Part shown: positions 56,867-64,000 of the stretch, in pieces | Numbering within the stretch: the first letter of the stretch is position 1 | Layout: each line of letters begins with the position of its first letter | Origin: Streptomyces sp. NBC_00285 | GTDB lineage: Bacteria; Actinomycetota; Actinomycetes; Streptomycetales; Streptomycetaceae | Reading direction: 5' to 3' | Assembly: GCF_036174265.1 (NCBI RefSeq) | Contig: NZ_CP108055.1 | Coordinates: 8,370,001 to 8,434,000 of the forward strand | Length of the DNA: 64,000 bases | Notes under the pieces: generated by a model | Told to the model about the DNA's origin: nothing | Seen by the model: only the letters and a program-made list of their open reading frames with translations | Database searches by the model: none | Position numbers and translations under genes: made by a program

Positions 56867-58432
56867 ATGATGAGCATGCACCGCGTCATGACCACACTGG
56901 GCTGCGCCCTGACCGCAATGCTCGCGACGGCCTGGTCCGCGGCACCACCGACCCAGCCCGCCCGGCCCGCCGCCACGACGGTACGCACCCACGACGGCCC
57001 GGTGCGCGGCGCCGCCCACGACGGCTACCGCACCTTCGAGGGCATCCCCTACGCGGCGCCCCCGACCGGCGATCTGCGCTGGGCGCCGCCCCACCGTGCG
57101 GCCCCCTGGTCCGCGGTGCGGGACGCGACCCGGCCCGCGAGCGCCTGCCCCCAGCCGGCCGGTGAGGTACCCGGCGGCAGCACCGACGAGGACTGTCTCC
57201 ACCTGAACGTCACGACGCCCGACAGCGCGGGACCGGGAAACCCCCGGCCGGTGATCGTATGGCTGCACGGCGGCGGCTTCACCAGCGGAGCGGGCAGCTC
57301 GTACGACGCACACCGCATGGCCATCCGTGGTGACGTCGTGGTGGTCACCGTCAACTACCGTCTCGGCGCCCTCGGTTACCTCGCGCACAGCGGACTGCCC
57401 GGCTCCGGCACCTTCGGTCTGGCCGACCAGCAGGCCGCGCTGCGCTGGGTCCGCTCCGAGATCGGTGCCTTTGGCGGCGACGCGCGCAGGGTGACGCTGG
57501 CCGGTGAGTCCGCGGGCGGCTACAGCGTCTGCGCCCAGCTCGCCTCACCCGCCGCCGCGGGGCTCTTCGACCGGGCGATCATCGAGAGCGGCCCGTGCAC
57601 AGGCCGCTCCGACCGGCCGTTCGCCCCGTCCTCCGTTCCGCTGTCCACGGCGCGTACGGCGGGCGCGGACCTGGCGGCGAAGGTCGGCTGCGGCTCTGCC
57701 CGCGACGCCCTCGCCTGTCTGCGGCGCGTGCCCGTGTCCCGGCTGCTCGCGGCCCAGGAAGGCGACCAACAACCGGCGTACGCAACGCCGTTGCTGCCCG
57801 TCGACCCCGCCGCGGCGATCACCGGCGGCCGCTTCCACCACGTCCCCGTGCTCATCGGCGCCAACCACGACGAGGGTAACGGCTGGGCCGCCGGGATCGT
57901 CCAGGCGGGCAACCCCGTCACCCCCGGCACCTGGCCCGACGTCGTCGCCGCCTTCTTCCCCGCGCCGGGACAGGCGAAGGCGATCGTCCACGAGTACCCG
58001 GTGCACCGCACCGACGGGGGCCCGGTGTTCGGCGCAGTCATCGGCGACGCGGACTTCGCCTGCCCGACAGCGGAGAGCGGTGGCCTGATCGCCGCCCAAG
58101 TACCCGTCTGGCGCTACGAGTTCGCCGACGAACACGCCCCGCCGCTCACCTCCGGCACGCCGCCGTTCCCGCTCGGCGCACCGCACGCGAGCGAACTGCC
58201 CTACCTGTTCGACCTGGGCGGCCGCCCCCGCGTCCTGACCGCGGCGCAGCACCGGCTCGCCGCCACCATGATCGGCTACTGGACCCGCTTCGCCCGCACC
58301 GCCGACCCGAACGGTCCGTCGTCGCCGCACTGGTCCCGGCGCACGGTGCTGTCCCTGGCGCCGGACCACGTCGTCCCGACCGTCACGACGTCGGCGCGCC
58401 ACCACTGCGCGTTCTGGAACGCCCTCGGGTGA
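56867..58432 (+). CDS. Secreted type-B carboxylesterase
   Basis: 521 aa from the ATG at 56867. A Sec signal (about residues 1-32, ending SAA) directs export. The alpha/beta-hydrolase fold of the carboxylesterase/para-nitrobenzyl esterase family follows: YRTFEGIPYAAPPTGDLRWA, EDCLHLNV, IVWLHGGGFTSGAG (oxyanion hole) and the nucleophile elbow AGESAGG with Ser215. The acidic residue lies in GANHDEGNG and the His near the end (SARHHCAFW). Cysteine pairs suggest disulfides. It hydrolyses esters outside the cell; substrate unknown. Confidence 0.93.
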   Translation: MMSMHRVMTTLGCALTAMLATAWSAAPPTQPARPAATTVRTHDGPVRGAAHDGYRTFEGIPYAAPPTGDLRWAPPHRAAPWSAVRDATRPASACPQPAGEVPGGSTDEDCLHLNVTTPDSAGPGNPRPVIVWLHGGGFTSGAGSSYDAHRMAIRGDVVVVTVNYRLGALGYLAHSGLPGSGTFGLADQQAALRWVRSEIGAFGGDARRVTLAGESAGGYSVCAQLASPAAAGLFDRAIIESGPCTGRSDRPFAPSSVPLSTARTAGADLAAKVGCGSARDALACLRRVPVSRLLAAQEGDQQPAYATPLLPVDPAAAITGGRFHHVPVLIGANHDEGNGWAAGIVQAGNPVTPGTWPDVVAAFFPAPGQAKAIVHEYPVHRTDGGPVFGAVIGDADFACPTAESGGLIAAQVPVWRYEFADEHAPPLTSGTPPFPLGAPHASELPYLFDLGGRPRVLTAAQHRLAATMIGYWTRFARTADPNGPSSPHWSRRTVLSLAPDHVVPTVTTSARHHCAFWNALG

Positions 58433-58481
58433 CCCGAGCCGACCACTGACACGCCACCACAACGACCTCAGGGGGACAACC

Positions 58482-59147
58482 ATGAACGAAACCACGGCCA
58501 GGCGCCTGACGGGCCTCGCCGGCATCGCCACCGCGATCGCCTTCATCGTCGAAGTACCCCTGTACTTCGTCTACTCCGGCCCGCCACCGGACTCGAACGT
58601 CCTGGCCAGGCTGCTGATCGGGATCATCGCCCTGACGTTCCTGCTCGTGTTCGTGACCGTCTTCCGGGAACTGGTCAAAGGCACCGACCCCGCCTACGAG
58701 TGGGTCGGCACCACGGCCTTCGCCACCGGTCTGGTCTACGTCACGATCACCCTGGTCTCCAGCGGACTGGAAGCCGGCGCGGTCATCGCCGCCGACCACC
58801 CGATCGACCCGACCATCACCGTCAGCGGCACCTACATCCTCTACGGGACGATCGGCCGCCTCGTCCTCGCGTTCTTCCTGACCGCCGTGGGCTACGCGGT
58901 CTCCCGTACGAAACTCCTGCCGCGCTGGACCGGCCGCTCCGCCTACGTCCTCGCGGGAGCCAACCTGCTCTTCGTGCCGTCCCTGTTCTTCGGCAACACC
59001 CCCGAGCACTTCTACGCGGCCAACGGATGGGGCACGACCGCCCTGATGGGCGCCGTCTTCAGCTACTGGATGCTCGCCCTGGGCATCGCCACCTACCGCA
59101 GTGCCACCCGCAGGGTGCCCACAGGATCCCCGGCTTTTCAGCGCTGA
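58482..59147 (+). CDS. DUF4386-like integral membrane protein
   Basis: 221 aa with six predicted membrane helices (for example LTGLAGIATAIAFIVEVPLY, VLARLLIGIIALTFLLVFVT and LVLAFFLTAVGYAVSRTKLL). The layout resembles small DUF4386-type proteins. GGGGGACAACC precedes the ATG at 58482. It lies 49 bp after the esterase and may be cotranscribed. No function can be assigned from sequence. Confidence 0.75.
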   Translation: MNETTARRLTGLAGIATAIAFIVEVPLYFVYSGPPPDSNVLARLLIGIIALTFLLVFVTVFRELVKGTDPAYEWVGTTAFATGLVYVTITLVSSGLEAGAVIAADHPIDPTITVSGTYILYGTIGRLVLAFFLTAVGYAVSRTKLLPRWTGRSAYVLAGANLLFVPSLFFGNTPEHFYAANGWGTTALMGAVFSYWMLALGIATYRSATRRVPTGSPAFQR

Positions 59148-59240
59148 CACCGATTCCCCAAAGTTACCTTCATAAACAAAGCGTTGTGGGTGAATGACGG
59201 AAGAATCGCAGGGCATTCGGCGTGCAGGAGGTTGATAGAA

Positions 59241-59411
59241 ATGGTTCCCCTGCTGATAGTTCTGCTTCTCGCACTGCTCCTCTTCGGAGCCGGCTTCGCC
59301 GTCAAGATCCTGTGGTGGGTCGCCATAGCCGTCCTGGTGCTGTGGCTGCTCGGCTTCGTCATGCGGTCCACCTCGGCGGGTGGCGGCCGAGGCCGCTGGT
59401 ACCGATGGTGA
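59241..59411 (+). CDS. Small hydrophobic membrane protein
   Basis: 56 aa from ATG at 59241, with AGGAGG 9 nt upstream. Almost the whole chain is two hydrophobic stretches (LLIVLLLALLLFGAGFAVKI and LWWVAIAVLVLWLLGFVMRS) followed by a Gly/Arg tail ending RWYRW. It resembles the short hydrophobic proteins common in Streptomyces, several of which are stress-induced. The leader before it is relatively AT-rich. I could not place a SigB-type promoter with proper spacing. A very strong terminator follows. Confidence 0.8.
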   Translation: MVPLLIVLLLALLLFGAGFAVKILWWVAIAVLVLWLLGFVMRSTSAGGGRGRWYRW

Positions 59412-59425
59412 ACTGACCCCTGATC

Positions 59426-59473
59426 GACAGCAGTTCGGCCCGCCGAGTCCACTCGGCGGGCCGAACTGCTGTC
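59426..59473. terminator. Bidirectional terminator between convergent genes
   Basis: Arms 59426-59448 and 59451-59473 are perfect 23-bp reverse complements separated by two bases (CC); the top pairs will open to form the loop. It lies 14 nt after the small membrane protein stop and 11 nt beyond the malic enzyme stop. Confidence 0.85.
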
Positions 59474-59484
59474 AGGCGGCCGGG

Positions 59485-61134
59485 TCAGTCTTCGTACCGC
59501 GGAGTCCACTGGGTGCGGGCGACCGCCGCCCGCAGTTCCTCCTCGGTCGCCTCCGGCGCGACACCGTCCTCCACGGCCGCCACCGCCGCGGCCACGGCGA
59601 TCTCCCGGGCGGCCTCCCGCATGTCCCGCAGCGGCGGCAGCAGCGGCGCGGGCACACCGTCGTCCGGCGCGGACCGTACGGCACACCGGCCCACCGCGCG
59701 GGCGGCGGCGACCATCATCCGGTCGGTGACCCGGCTCGCCCGGGAGGCCGTCACCGCGAGGCCGACGGCCGGGAAGACGTACACGTTGTTCGCCTGGGCC
59801 ACCGGCACCTCACGGCCGTCGATCTTCAGGGGCGGGAACGGCGAACCGGTGGCGACCAGCGCCCGGCCGTCCGTCCAGCGAGCCAGGTCGGCGGGGTCGG
59901 CCTCGGCGTGCGAGGTCGGATTGGAGAGCGGGAAGATCACCGGCCGCTCGCACGTGGACGCCATCTGCCGGACGATCTCCTCGGTGAAGGCGCCCTTCGC
60001 GGTGGACAGTCCGATCAGCACGGTCGGCTCCACCCGGCGGACCACCTCGGCCAGACCGTACGACTCCCGCTCGTCGTCGCGGGCGTAGACGCGCTGCTCC
60101 TCGCTGAGCCCCTCGCGCGAGGACACCAGCAGCCCGTCGACGTCCACGAACCAGAAGCGTGAGCGTGCCTCGTCCTGCGACAGACCCTCGTCCGTCATCG
60201 CCGTACGGATCATGTCGGCCACCCCGACCGCCGCGGAGCCCGCACCGAGGACCACGATCCGGTGGTCGGCCGGCCGGGTGCCCGCGAGCGTCGTGGCCGT
60301 GGTCAAGGCCCCGAGCGCGACCGCGGCCGTGCCCTGGATGTCGTCGTTGAAGGTCAGCAGCCGGTCCTGGTAGCGGGTGAGGATCGGGCGGGCGTGCGCG
60401 GTCGCGAAGTCCTCCCACTGGAGCAGCGTGCCGGGCAGTTCGGCCTCCACCGCCGACACCAGCGACTCCACCAGTTCGTCGTAGGCGGCGCCCGTGACGC
60501 GGCGCTCCCGGCGGCCCAGGTAGTGCGGGTCGGCCAGCAACTCCTCGTTGTCCGTTCCGGCGTCCAGCAGGATCGGCAGGGTGCGGGCCGGGTGGATCCC
60601 GCCGATGGCGGTGTAGAGACTGAGCTTGCCGATCGGGATGCCCATGCCGCCGACGCCCTGGTCACCCAGTCCCAGGATGCGCTGACCGTCGGTGACGACG
60701 ATGACGTCCACGTCCGGATGCGGGCGGTTGCGCAGGATCTCCCGGAAGCGGTGCCGGTCCTCGTACGACAGGAACAGCCCGCGCGGGCGGCGGTAGATCT
60801 CGCTGAAGCGCCGGCAGGCCTCGCCCACGGTCGGCGTGTAGACGACGGGCAGCATCTCCTCCAGATGGCCGGTGACCAGGCGGTGGAAGAGGATCTCGTT
60901 GGTGTCCTGCAGCTGGCGCAGATAGATGTGCCGGTTCAACGGCTTGTCGTAGCCGAGGAACGCCTCGTAGGCGCGCTCGGCCTGTTCGTCCAGGGTCTCC
61001 ACGGCGGGCGGAAGCAGCCCGTCGAGGCGGTACGCGGCCCGCTCCTCGGGGGTGAAGGCGGTGCCCTTGTTGCGCAGGGGGTCCGCGAGCAGTGCCGTGC
61101 CACGGGGGTCACGGGGGGATTCGTTCACTGTCAT
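59485..61134 (-). CDS. NAD-dependent malic enzyme (SfcA/MaeA-like)
   Basis: 549 aa from the ATG at 61134 (GAAGG upstream; an in-frame start 39 nt earlier is rejected). Length and motifs fit the large malic enzyme family: VVYTPTVGEACRRFSEIYRR, VVTDGQRILGLGDQGVGGMG, FNDDIQGTAAVALGAL (metal-binding Asp pair), and the NAD Rossmann motif IVVLGAGSAAVGVADMI. It decarboxylates malate to pyruvate, replenishing pyruvate from the TCA cycle. NAD preference is a family inference. Divergent from rsbQ. Confidence 0.94.
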   Translation of the reverse strand: MTVNESPRDPRGTALLADPLRNKGTAFTPEERAAYRLDGLLPPAVETLDEQAERAYEAFLGYDKPLNRHIYLRQLQDTNEILFHRLVTGHLEEMLPVVYTPTVGEACRRFSEIYRRPRGLFLSYEDRHRFREILRNRPHPDVDVIVVTDGQRILGLGDQGVGGMGIPIGKLSLYTAIGGIHPARTLPILLDAGTDNEELLADPHYLGRRERRVTGAAYDELVESLVSAVEAELPGTLLQWEDFATAHARPILTRYQDRLLTFNDDIQGTAAVALGALTTATTLAGTRPADHRIVVLGAGSAAVGVADMIRTAMTDEGLSQDEARSRFWFVDVDGLLVSSREGLSEEQRVYARDDERESYGLAEVVRRVEPTVLIGLSTAKGAFTEEIVRQMASTCERPVIFPLSNPTSHAEADPADLARWTDGRALVATGSPFPPLKIDGREVPVAQANNVYVFPAVGLAVTASRASRVTDRMMVAAARAVGRCAVRSAPDDGVPAPLLPPLRDMREAAREIAVAAAVAAVEDGVAPEATEEELRAAVARTQWTPRYED

Positions 61135-61310
61135 GTTCGTTCGCCTTCCCGGGATACCCACGCACGGGCACAAAGCCGTGGAAAGGAACGGTCATCACCT
61201 GGTCGAGGACAGGTGAGGTGGTGTGTCCGGGCGGTCGGCGGGATGCGGAGGAACACGGGGCGTGGACGGGGTCGTGACGGAGCGGTCCGGCGGCACGAGA
61301 GACTGGGGCC

Positions 61311-62114
61311 ATGGATGTCGCTCGCAGGAACAACGTCACGGTCACCGGCAACCCCGGGGGCCGGACGGTCGTACTGGCCCACGGCTTCGGATGTGACCAG
61401 AACATGTGGCGGCTGACGTTGCCCGCCCTCGTCGACCACTACCGGGTGGTGCTGTTCGACTACGTGGGTGCGGGCCGCTCGGACCTGTCCGCGTTCTCGG
61501 AGAAGCGTTACTCGTCCCTCGACGGGTACTCCCAGGACGTGGTGGACATCTGTGAGGAACTCGACCTGTGTGACGCGGTCTTCGTCGGGCACTCGGTCAG
61601 CGCGATGGTCGGGGTGCTGGCCGCCGACCGGGCGCCCGAGCGCATCGGAGCGCTGGTCATGATCGCCCCGTCGCCGCGCTACATCGACGACGACGGCTAT
61701 CGGGGCGGGTTCAGTGAACAGGACATCGACGAGCTCCTCACCTCCCTGGAGTCCAACTATCTCGGCTGGTCGGCCGTGATGGCGCCGGTGATCATGGGCA
61801 ACGCCGAGCGGCCGGAACTGGGGGAGGAGCTGACGAACAGCTTCTGCGCCACCGATCCCGACATGGCGCGCGTCTTCGCTCACACCACGTTCCTGTCGGA
61901 TTCGAGGGACGACCTGAAGACCGTGAAGGTGCCGACGCTGGTACTGGAATGCACCCAGGACGCCGTCGCCCCCCGAGAGGTCGGCGCCTACGTCCACCAG
62001 GCGATCCCCGGTTCGGCCCTGGTCACGCTCGACGCGACCGGGCACTGCCCGCACCTGTCGGCGCCCGAAGCCACCAACGAGGCGATCACCGCCTTCCTGG
62101 CCCGACTGAGGTGA
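61311..62114 (+). CDS. rsbQ: RsbQ-like alpha/beta hydrolase
   Basis: 267 aa. It closely follows B. subtilis RsbQ: TVVLAHGFGCDQNMWRLTLP, FDYVGAGRSDLSAF, nucleophile Ser95 in FVGHSVSAMVG, Asp217 in CTQDAVAP and His245 in ATGHCPHLS. The segment MIAPSPRYIDDDGYRGGF also matches RsbQ specifically. RsbQ is needed to activate the PAS-containing phosphatase RsbP in energy stress and is related to strigolactone-type receptors. Its stop overlaps the phosphatase start, matching the rsbQP order in Bacillus. Confidence 0.92.
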   Translation: MDVARRNNVTVTGNPGGRTVVLAHGFGCDQNMWRLTLPALVDHYRVVLFDYVGAGRSDLSAFSEKRYSSLDGYSQDVVDICEELDLCDAVFVGHSVSAMVGVLAADRAPERIGALVMIAPSPRYIDDDGYRGGFSEQDIDELLTSLESNYLGWSAVMAPVIMGNAERPELGEELTNSFCATDPDMARVFAHTTFLSDSRDDLKTVKVPTLVLECTQDAVAPREVGAYVHQAIPGSALVTLDATGHCPHLSAPEATNEAITAFLARLR

Positions 62115-63421
62115 TGTGCCGCATCGGACAGCAACCCGACCCCCAGGACTCTGAGGGCGCCAGATCGTCGGATGCGGCATTCGCCGCGCTGCTGGAGGAC
62201 AGTGCGGAAGAGCTGTACGACAACGCACCGTGCGGATACCTGTCCACGCTGATGGACGGCACCATCGCCAGGATCAACTCGACGCTGCTGGGCTGGCTCG
62301 GCCTGCGGCGCGAGGCGGTGGTGGGCCGGATGCGGTTCACCGACCTGCTCACCGTGGGCGGCAGGCTCTACCACGAGACCCACTTCGCGCCACTGCTGCG
62401 GATGCAGGGCAGTATCAGCGGCATCGCCCTGGAGACCAGACGGGCCGACGGCGGCCGTATCCCGGTCCTCGTCTCCTCCGTGGTCAAGCACGGCAGCACC
62501 GGCGAACCCCAGCTGATCCGCACCACCGTCTTCGACGCCCGGGACCGCCGGGCCTACGAGGAGGAACTCCTGCGCGGCCGGAAAACGGCCGAAGAAGCAC
62601 GCAGACGTTCCGAGGCGGACCGGGCCCGGCTCCAGGAAGCCCTCGCCGTGCTCCAGCAGTCACTGCTGCCCGCCACCCTGCCGGCGGTACCCGGGATGGA
62701 AGCGGCCGCTCACTACCACACCGCCTCTCCCGACCGGCTCGGCGGCGACTTCTACGACGTCTTCCCCATCGACGGCACCCGCTTCGCCTTCTTCCTCGGA
62801 GACGTGTGCGGCAAGGGCCCCCAGGCCGCCGCGGTCACCTCCCTGACCCGCTACACCCTGCGCGCCGCAGCTCTGCACGACCCCGACCCCGTCGCCGCCC
62901 TGTCGACCCTCAACACGGTGCTTCACGAGCGGTACACCGGCAGCGGTGACCCCCGCTACTGCACGACCGTCTTCGGCACCCTCGAACCGGGCCCCGGTAC
63001 CGGGCAGATCACCGTCCGCCTCGCCGCGGGCGGCCACCCGCCCGCCCTCGTCCTGCGTGCCGACGGCACCGCCGGCTACCTGCCCACCCCCGGCGGCTTC
63101 CTCGTCGGTGCCCTGCCCGACGCGACCTTCGTCACCGCCACGACGGTCCTGGCCCCCGGCGACACGCTTCTGCTCTACACGGACGGTCTCACCGAAGCCC
63201 GTACCGGCGAGGCCCGCGGGAGCCGCTACGGGGACGAGGCCCTGCTGGCCTTCGCCACCACTCAGGCGGGTACACCCCCGCAGGTCGTCATCGACGCCCT
63301 GACCGCCCTGCTGGACGGCTTCGGCGACGGCCTCGATGACGACACCGCACTCCTGGCCCTCGGCGTCCCGACCCGCAGACCCGCGACGGAGAGCACGCGA
63401 TCCGCGCGCCGACACCGATGA
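62114..63421 (+). CDS. rsbP: RsbP-like PAS domain PP2C-type phosphatase
   Basis: 435 aa from ATG at 62114, whose A is the last base of the rsbQ TGA; a GTG at 62111 is equally placed. An N-terminal PAS domain (~30-140; ELYDNAPCGYLSTLMDGTIA, then GWLGLRREAVVGRMRFTDLL) is followed by a coiled coil (~155-185) and a SpoIIE/PP2C phosphatase with its metal Asp residues (LGGDFYDVFPI, FFLGDVCGKGPQAAAV, LLYTDGLTEART, DDDTALLALG). It would dephosphorylate a STAS antagonist such as the next gene product. Its last ~17 codons overlap the 29-nt repeat phase described separately. Confidence 0.9.
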   Translation: MCRIGQQPDPQDSEGARSSDAAFAALLEDSAEELYDNAPCGYLSTLMDGTIARINSTLLGWLGLRREAVVGRMRFTDLLTVGGRLYHETHFAPLLRMQGSISGIALETRRADGGRIPVLVSSVVKHGSTGEPQLIRTTVFDARDRRAYEEELLRGRKTAEEARRRSEADRARLQEALAVLQQSLLPATLPAVPGMEAAAHYHTASPDRLGGDFYDVFPIDGTRFAFFLGDVCGKGPQAAAVTSLTRYTLRAAALHDPDPVAALSTLNTVLHERYTGSGDPRYCTTVFGTLEPGPGTGQITVRLAAGGHPPALVLRADGTAGYLPTPGGFLVGALPDATFVTATTVLAPGDTLLLYTDGLTEARTGEARGSRYGDEALLAFATTQAGTPPQVVIDALTALLDGFGDGLDDDTALLALGVPTRRPATESTRSARRHR

Positions 63422-63544
63422 ACGCATGATGAGCCCGCTGAAACGGGAGTGCACGCGGTGAGCGCGCTGACAGCGGAGAGCACACGGTGAACCCCCTGAT
63501 ACGGAAGAGCACGTGATGAACCTGGTGACAGCGGAGAGCACGCG
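63371..63544 (+). repeat. Six 29-bp tandem units carrying four chained mini-ORFs before the STAS gene
   Basis: Units 1-4 start at 63429, 63458, 63487 and 63516. The STAS start at 63545 is the next phase position. Two diverged units (63371-63399 and 63400-63428) lie in the end of rsbP; 15 bases ending at 63401 equal those ending at 63546, five periods away. Each of units 1-4 opens with ATG or GTG and runs 9-10 codons to a TGA overlapping the next start. The peptides are MSPLKRECTR, MSALTAESTR, MNPLIRKST and MNLVTAESTR. Most units hold GGAGAG or a variant before the next start. Confidence 0.92.
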
Positions 63545-63883
63545 ATGAGTCCGCTGGAGATCGCCGTCCGGGAGGCTGCGAGCGGTCCTGTTCTGGAGAT
63601 CACCGGCGAACTCGACTACACGAGCGCCGGCGAACTGCGGACAGCGCTCGCCACCGTCACGGTCCGACCGGGCCTGCGGCTCGTCCTGGACCTCGCCGGC
63701 ATGACGTACTGCGACTCCAGCGGCATCACCGCCCTGCTCGCCGCCCGCAACCACGCCCTCGCCGCCCGGGCGGACATCGCCCTCGCCGCCGTCCCCGCCG
63801 ACACCGTGCGCGTCCTGGGCATGGTCGGCCTCGACCAGGTCTTCCCCCTCCACCCTGACACCGCCACGGCCACCGACCCCTGA
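63545..63883 (+). CDS. STAS-domain anti-sigma factor antagonist
   Basis: 112 aa. Complete STAS fold: LEIAVREAASGPVLEITGEL, DYTSAGELRTALATVTVRPG and LVLDLAGMTYCDSSGITALL, where the serine of the DSSG motif is the expected phosphorylation site. It should bind an RsbW-type kinase/anti-sigma factor when dephosphorylated by the RsbP-like protein upstream. The GGAGAG ribosome site and start ATG are the last copy of the 29-bp repeat phase, and the preceding mini-ORF ends in ATGA overlap with it. Confidence 0.92.
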   Translation: MSPLEIAVREAASGPVLEITGELDYTSAGELRTALATVTVRPGLRLVLDLAGMTYCDSSGITALLAARNHALAARADIALAAVPADTVRVLGMVGLDQVFPLHPDTATATDP

Positions 63884-63886
63884 GCC

Positions 63887-64000
63887 ATGACGACTCGTCC
63901 GCCGAGGCCGGAGCAATCGTGCTTCATCCGGACAAGGTGAGCCCGCTGGTCTCCCGGGCCAACGGCACCGCACAGGATGCCGATTCCCTGCGCATTCCCT
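63887..64000 (+). CDS. Possible short ORF and start of a further gene (cut by window end)
   Basis: Four bases after the STAS stop, an ATG (63887) opens a 17-codon frame ending in TGA at 63938-63940. That TGA overlaps a GTG at 63937 that opens a frame running off the window; it begins MSPLVSRANG, and its first 13 bases nearly match the STAS start region. The continuing frame is too short to identify; an RsbW-type kinase gene would be expected here. Both frames are uncertain. Confidence 0.35.

Noticed and set aside
59160..59240. SigB-type promoter before the small hydrophobic protein
   Set aside because: GTT and GGGT elements exist, but the spacing (about 22) is wrong.
63429..63544. 29-bp period suggested a CRISPR array
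   Set aside because: The copies abut with no spacers, and there are no cas genes. Each unit carries start, ribosome site and stop signals instead.

Overview
The window reads as Streptomyces chromosome. G+C is very high, third codon positions are almost all G or C, GTG and TTG starts are common, and many neighbouring genes overlap by 1-4 nt (ATGA, GTGA, TGATG). The gene content is also typical of the genus: PucR regulators, a DUF2637 protein, GPP34, a STAS-ANTAR protein and NarL-type two-component pairs. I found no rRNA, tRNA, CRISPR array, insertion sequence or integrase.

Layout, left to right. 1-7.5 kb: a membrane-anchored XRE-type regulator cut by the window edge, two small secreted proteins, about 750 bp with no confident gene, an RsbW-type ATPase, a DUF2637 membrane protein, an FhuF-like siderophore-iron reductase behind an iron box, and a GntR regulator. 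7.5-17 kb: a purine-catabolism block, with PucR divergent from a three-subunit xanthine dehydrogenase (FAD, 2Fe-2S, Mo), an NCS2 purine permease and the XdhC maturation factor. 17-20.6 kb: an orphan LanC-like cyclase with three cysteine zinc ligands, an SRPBCC protein, a cytochrome P450 and a DUF3040 protein. 20.7-28.3 kb: DUF305, DUF6153, a Tat-exported flavoprotein, a second PucR-type regulator, a PEP mutase/isocitrate lyase-family enzyme, a lipoprotein, YcnI, a His-rich membrane protein and a TatA-like protein. Several of these belong to families linked to copper. 28.5-33.4 kb: four CNNM/CorC-type (hemolysin family) transporters in two long-short pairs, each preceded by a short overlapping leader ORF.

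33.5-48 kb: a dihydrofolate reductase-like protein, a rifampicin monooxygenase (Rox) with a rifamycin-associated-element-like palindrome upstream, an NCS1 permease with a zinc-finger-like tail, a winged-helix regulator divergent from a STAS-ANTAR protein, a two-component system, an orphan Tat-exported solute-binding protein, and the methylmalonyl-CoA mutase operon (mutA-mutB-meaB). 48-64 kb: glutamate decarboxylase, a LacI-regulated FrcBCA-like sugar ABC operon ending in an ABM monooxygenase, a second two-component system, GPP34, a secreted carboxylesterase, two small membrane proteins, malic enzyme, and an RsbQ-RsbP-STAS energy-stress partner-switching module.

The most unusual structure lies at the junction of the RsbP-like phosphatase and the STAS gene (63371-63544). 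A 29-bp unit spanning the original overlapping stop/start has been tandemly repeated. This leaves four consecutive 9-10 codon ORFs, each ending in a TGA that overlaps the start codon of the next, and the last feeding into the STAS gene. Other points worth checking are the two leader-ORF/CNNM pairs, the three-Cys LanC-like protein, the palindrome before rox, and the zinc-finger tail on the NCS1 permease.
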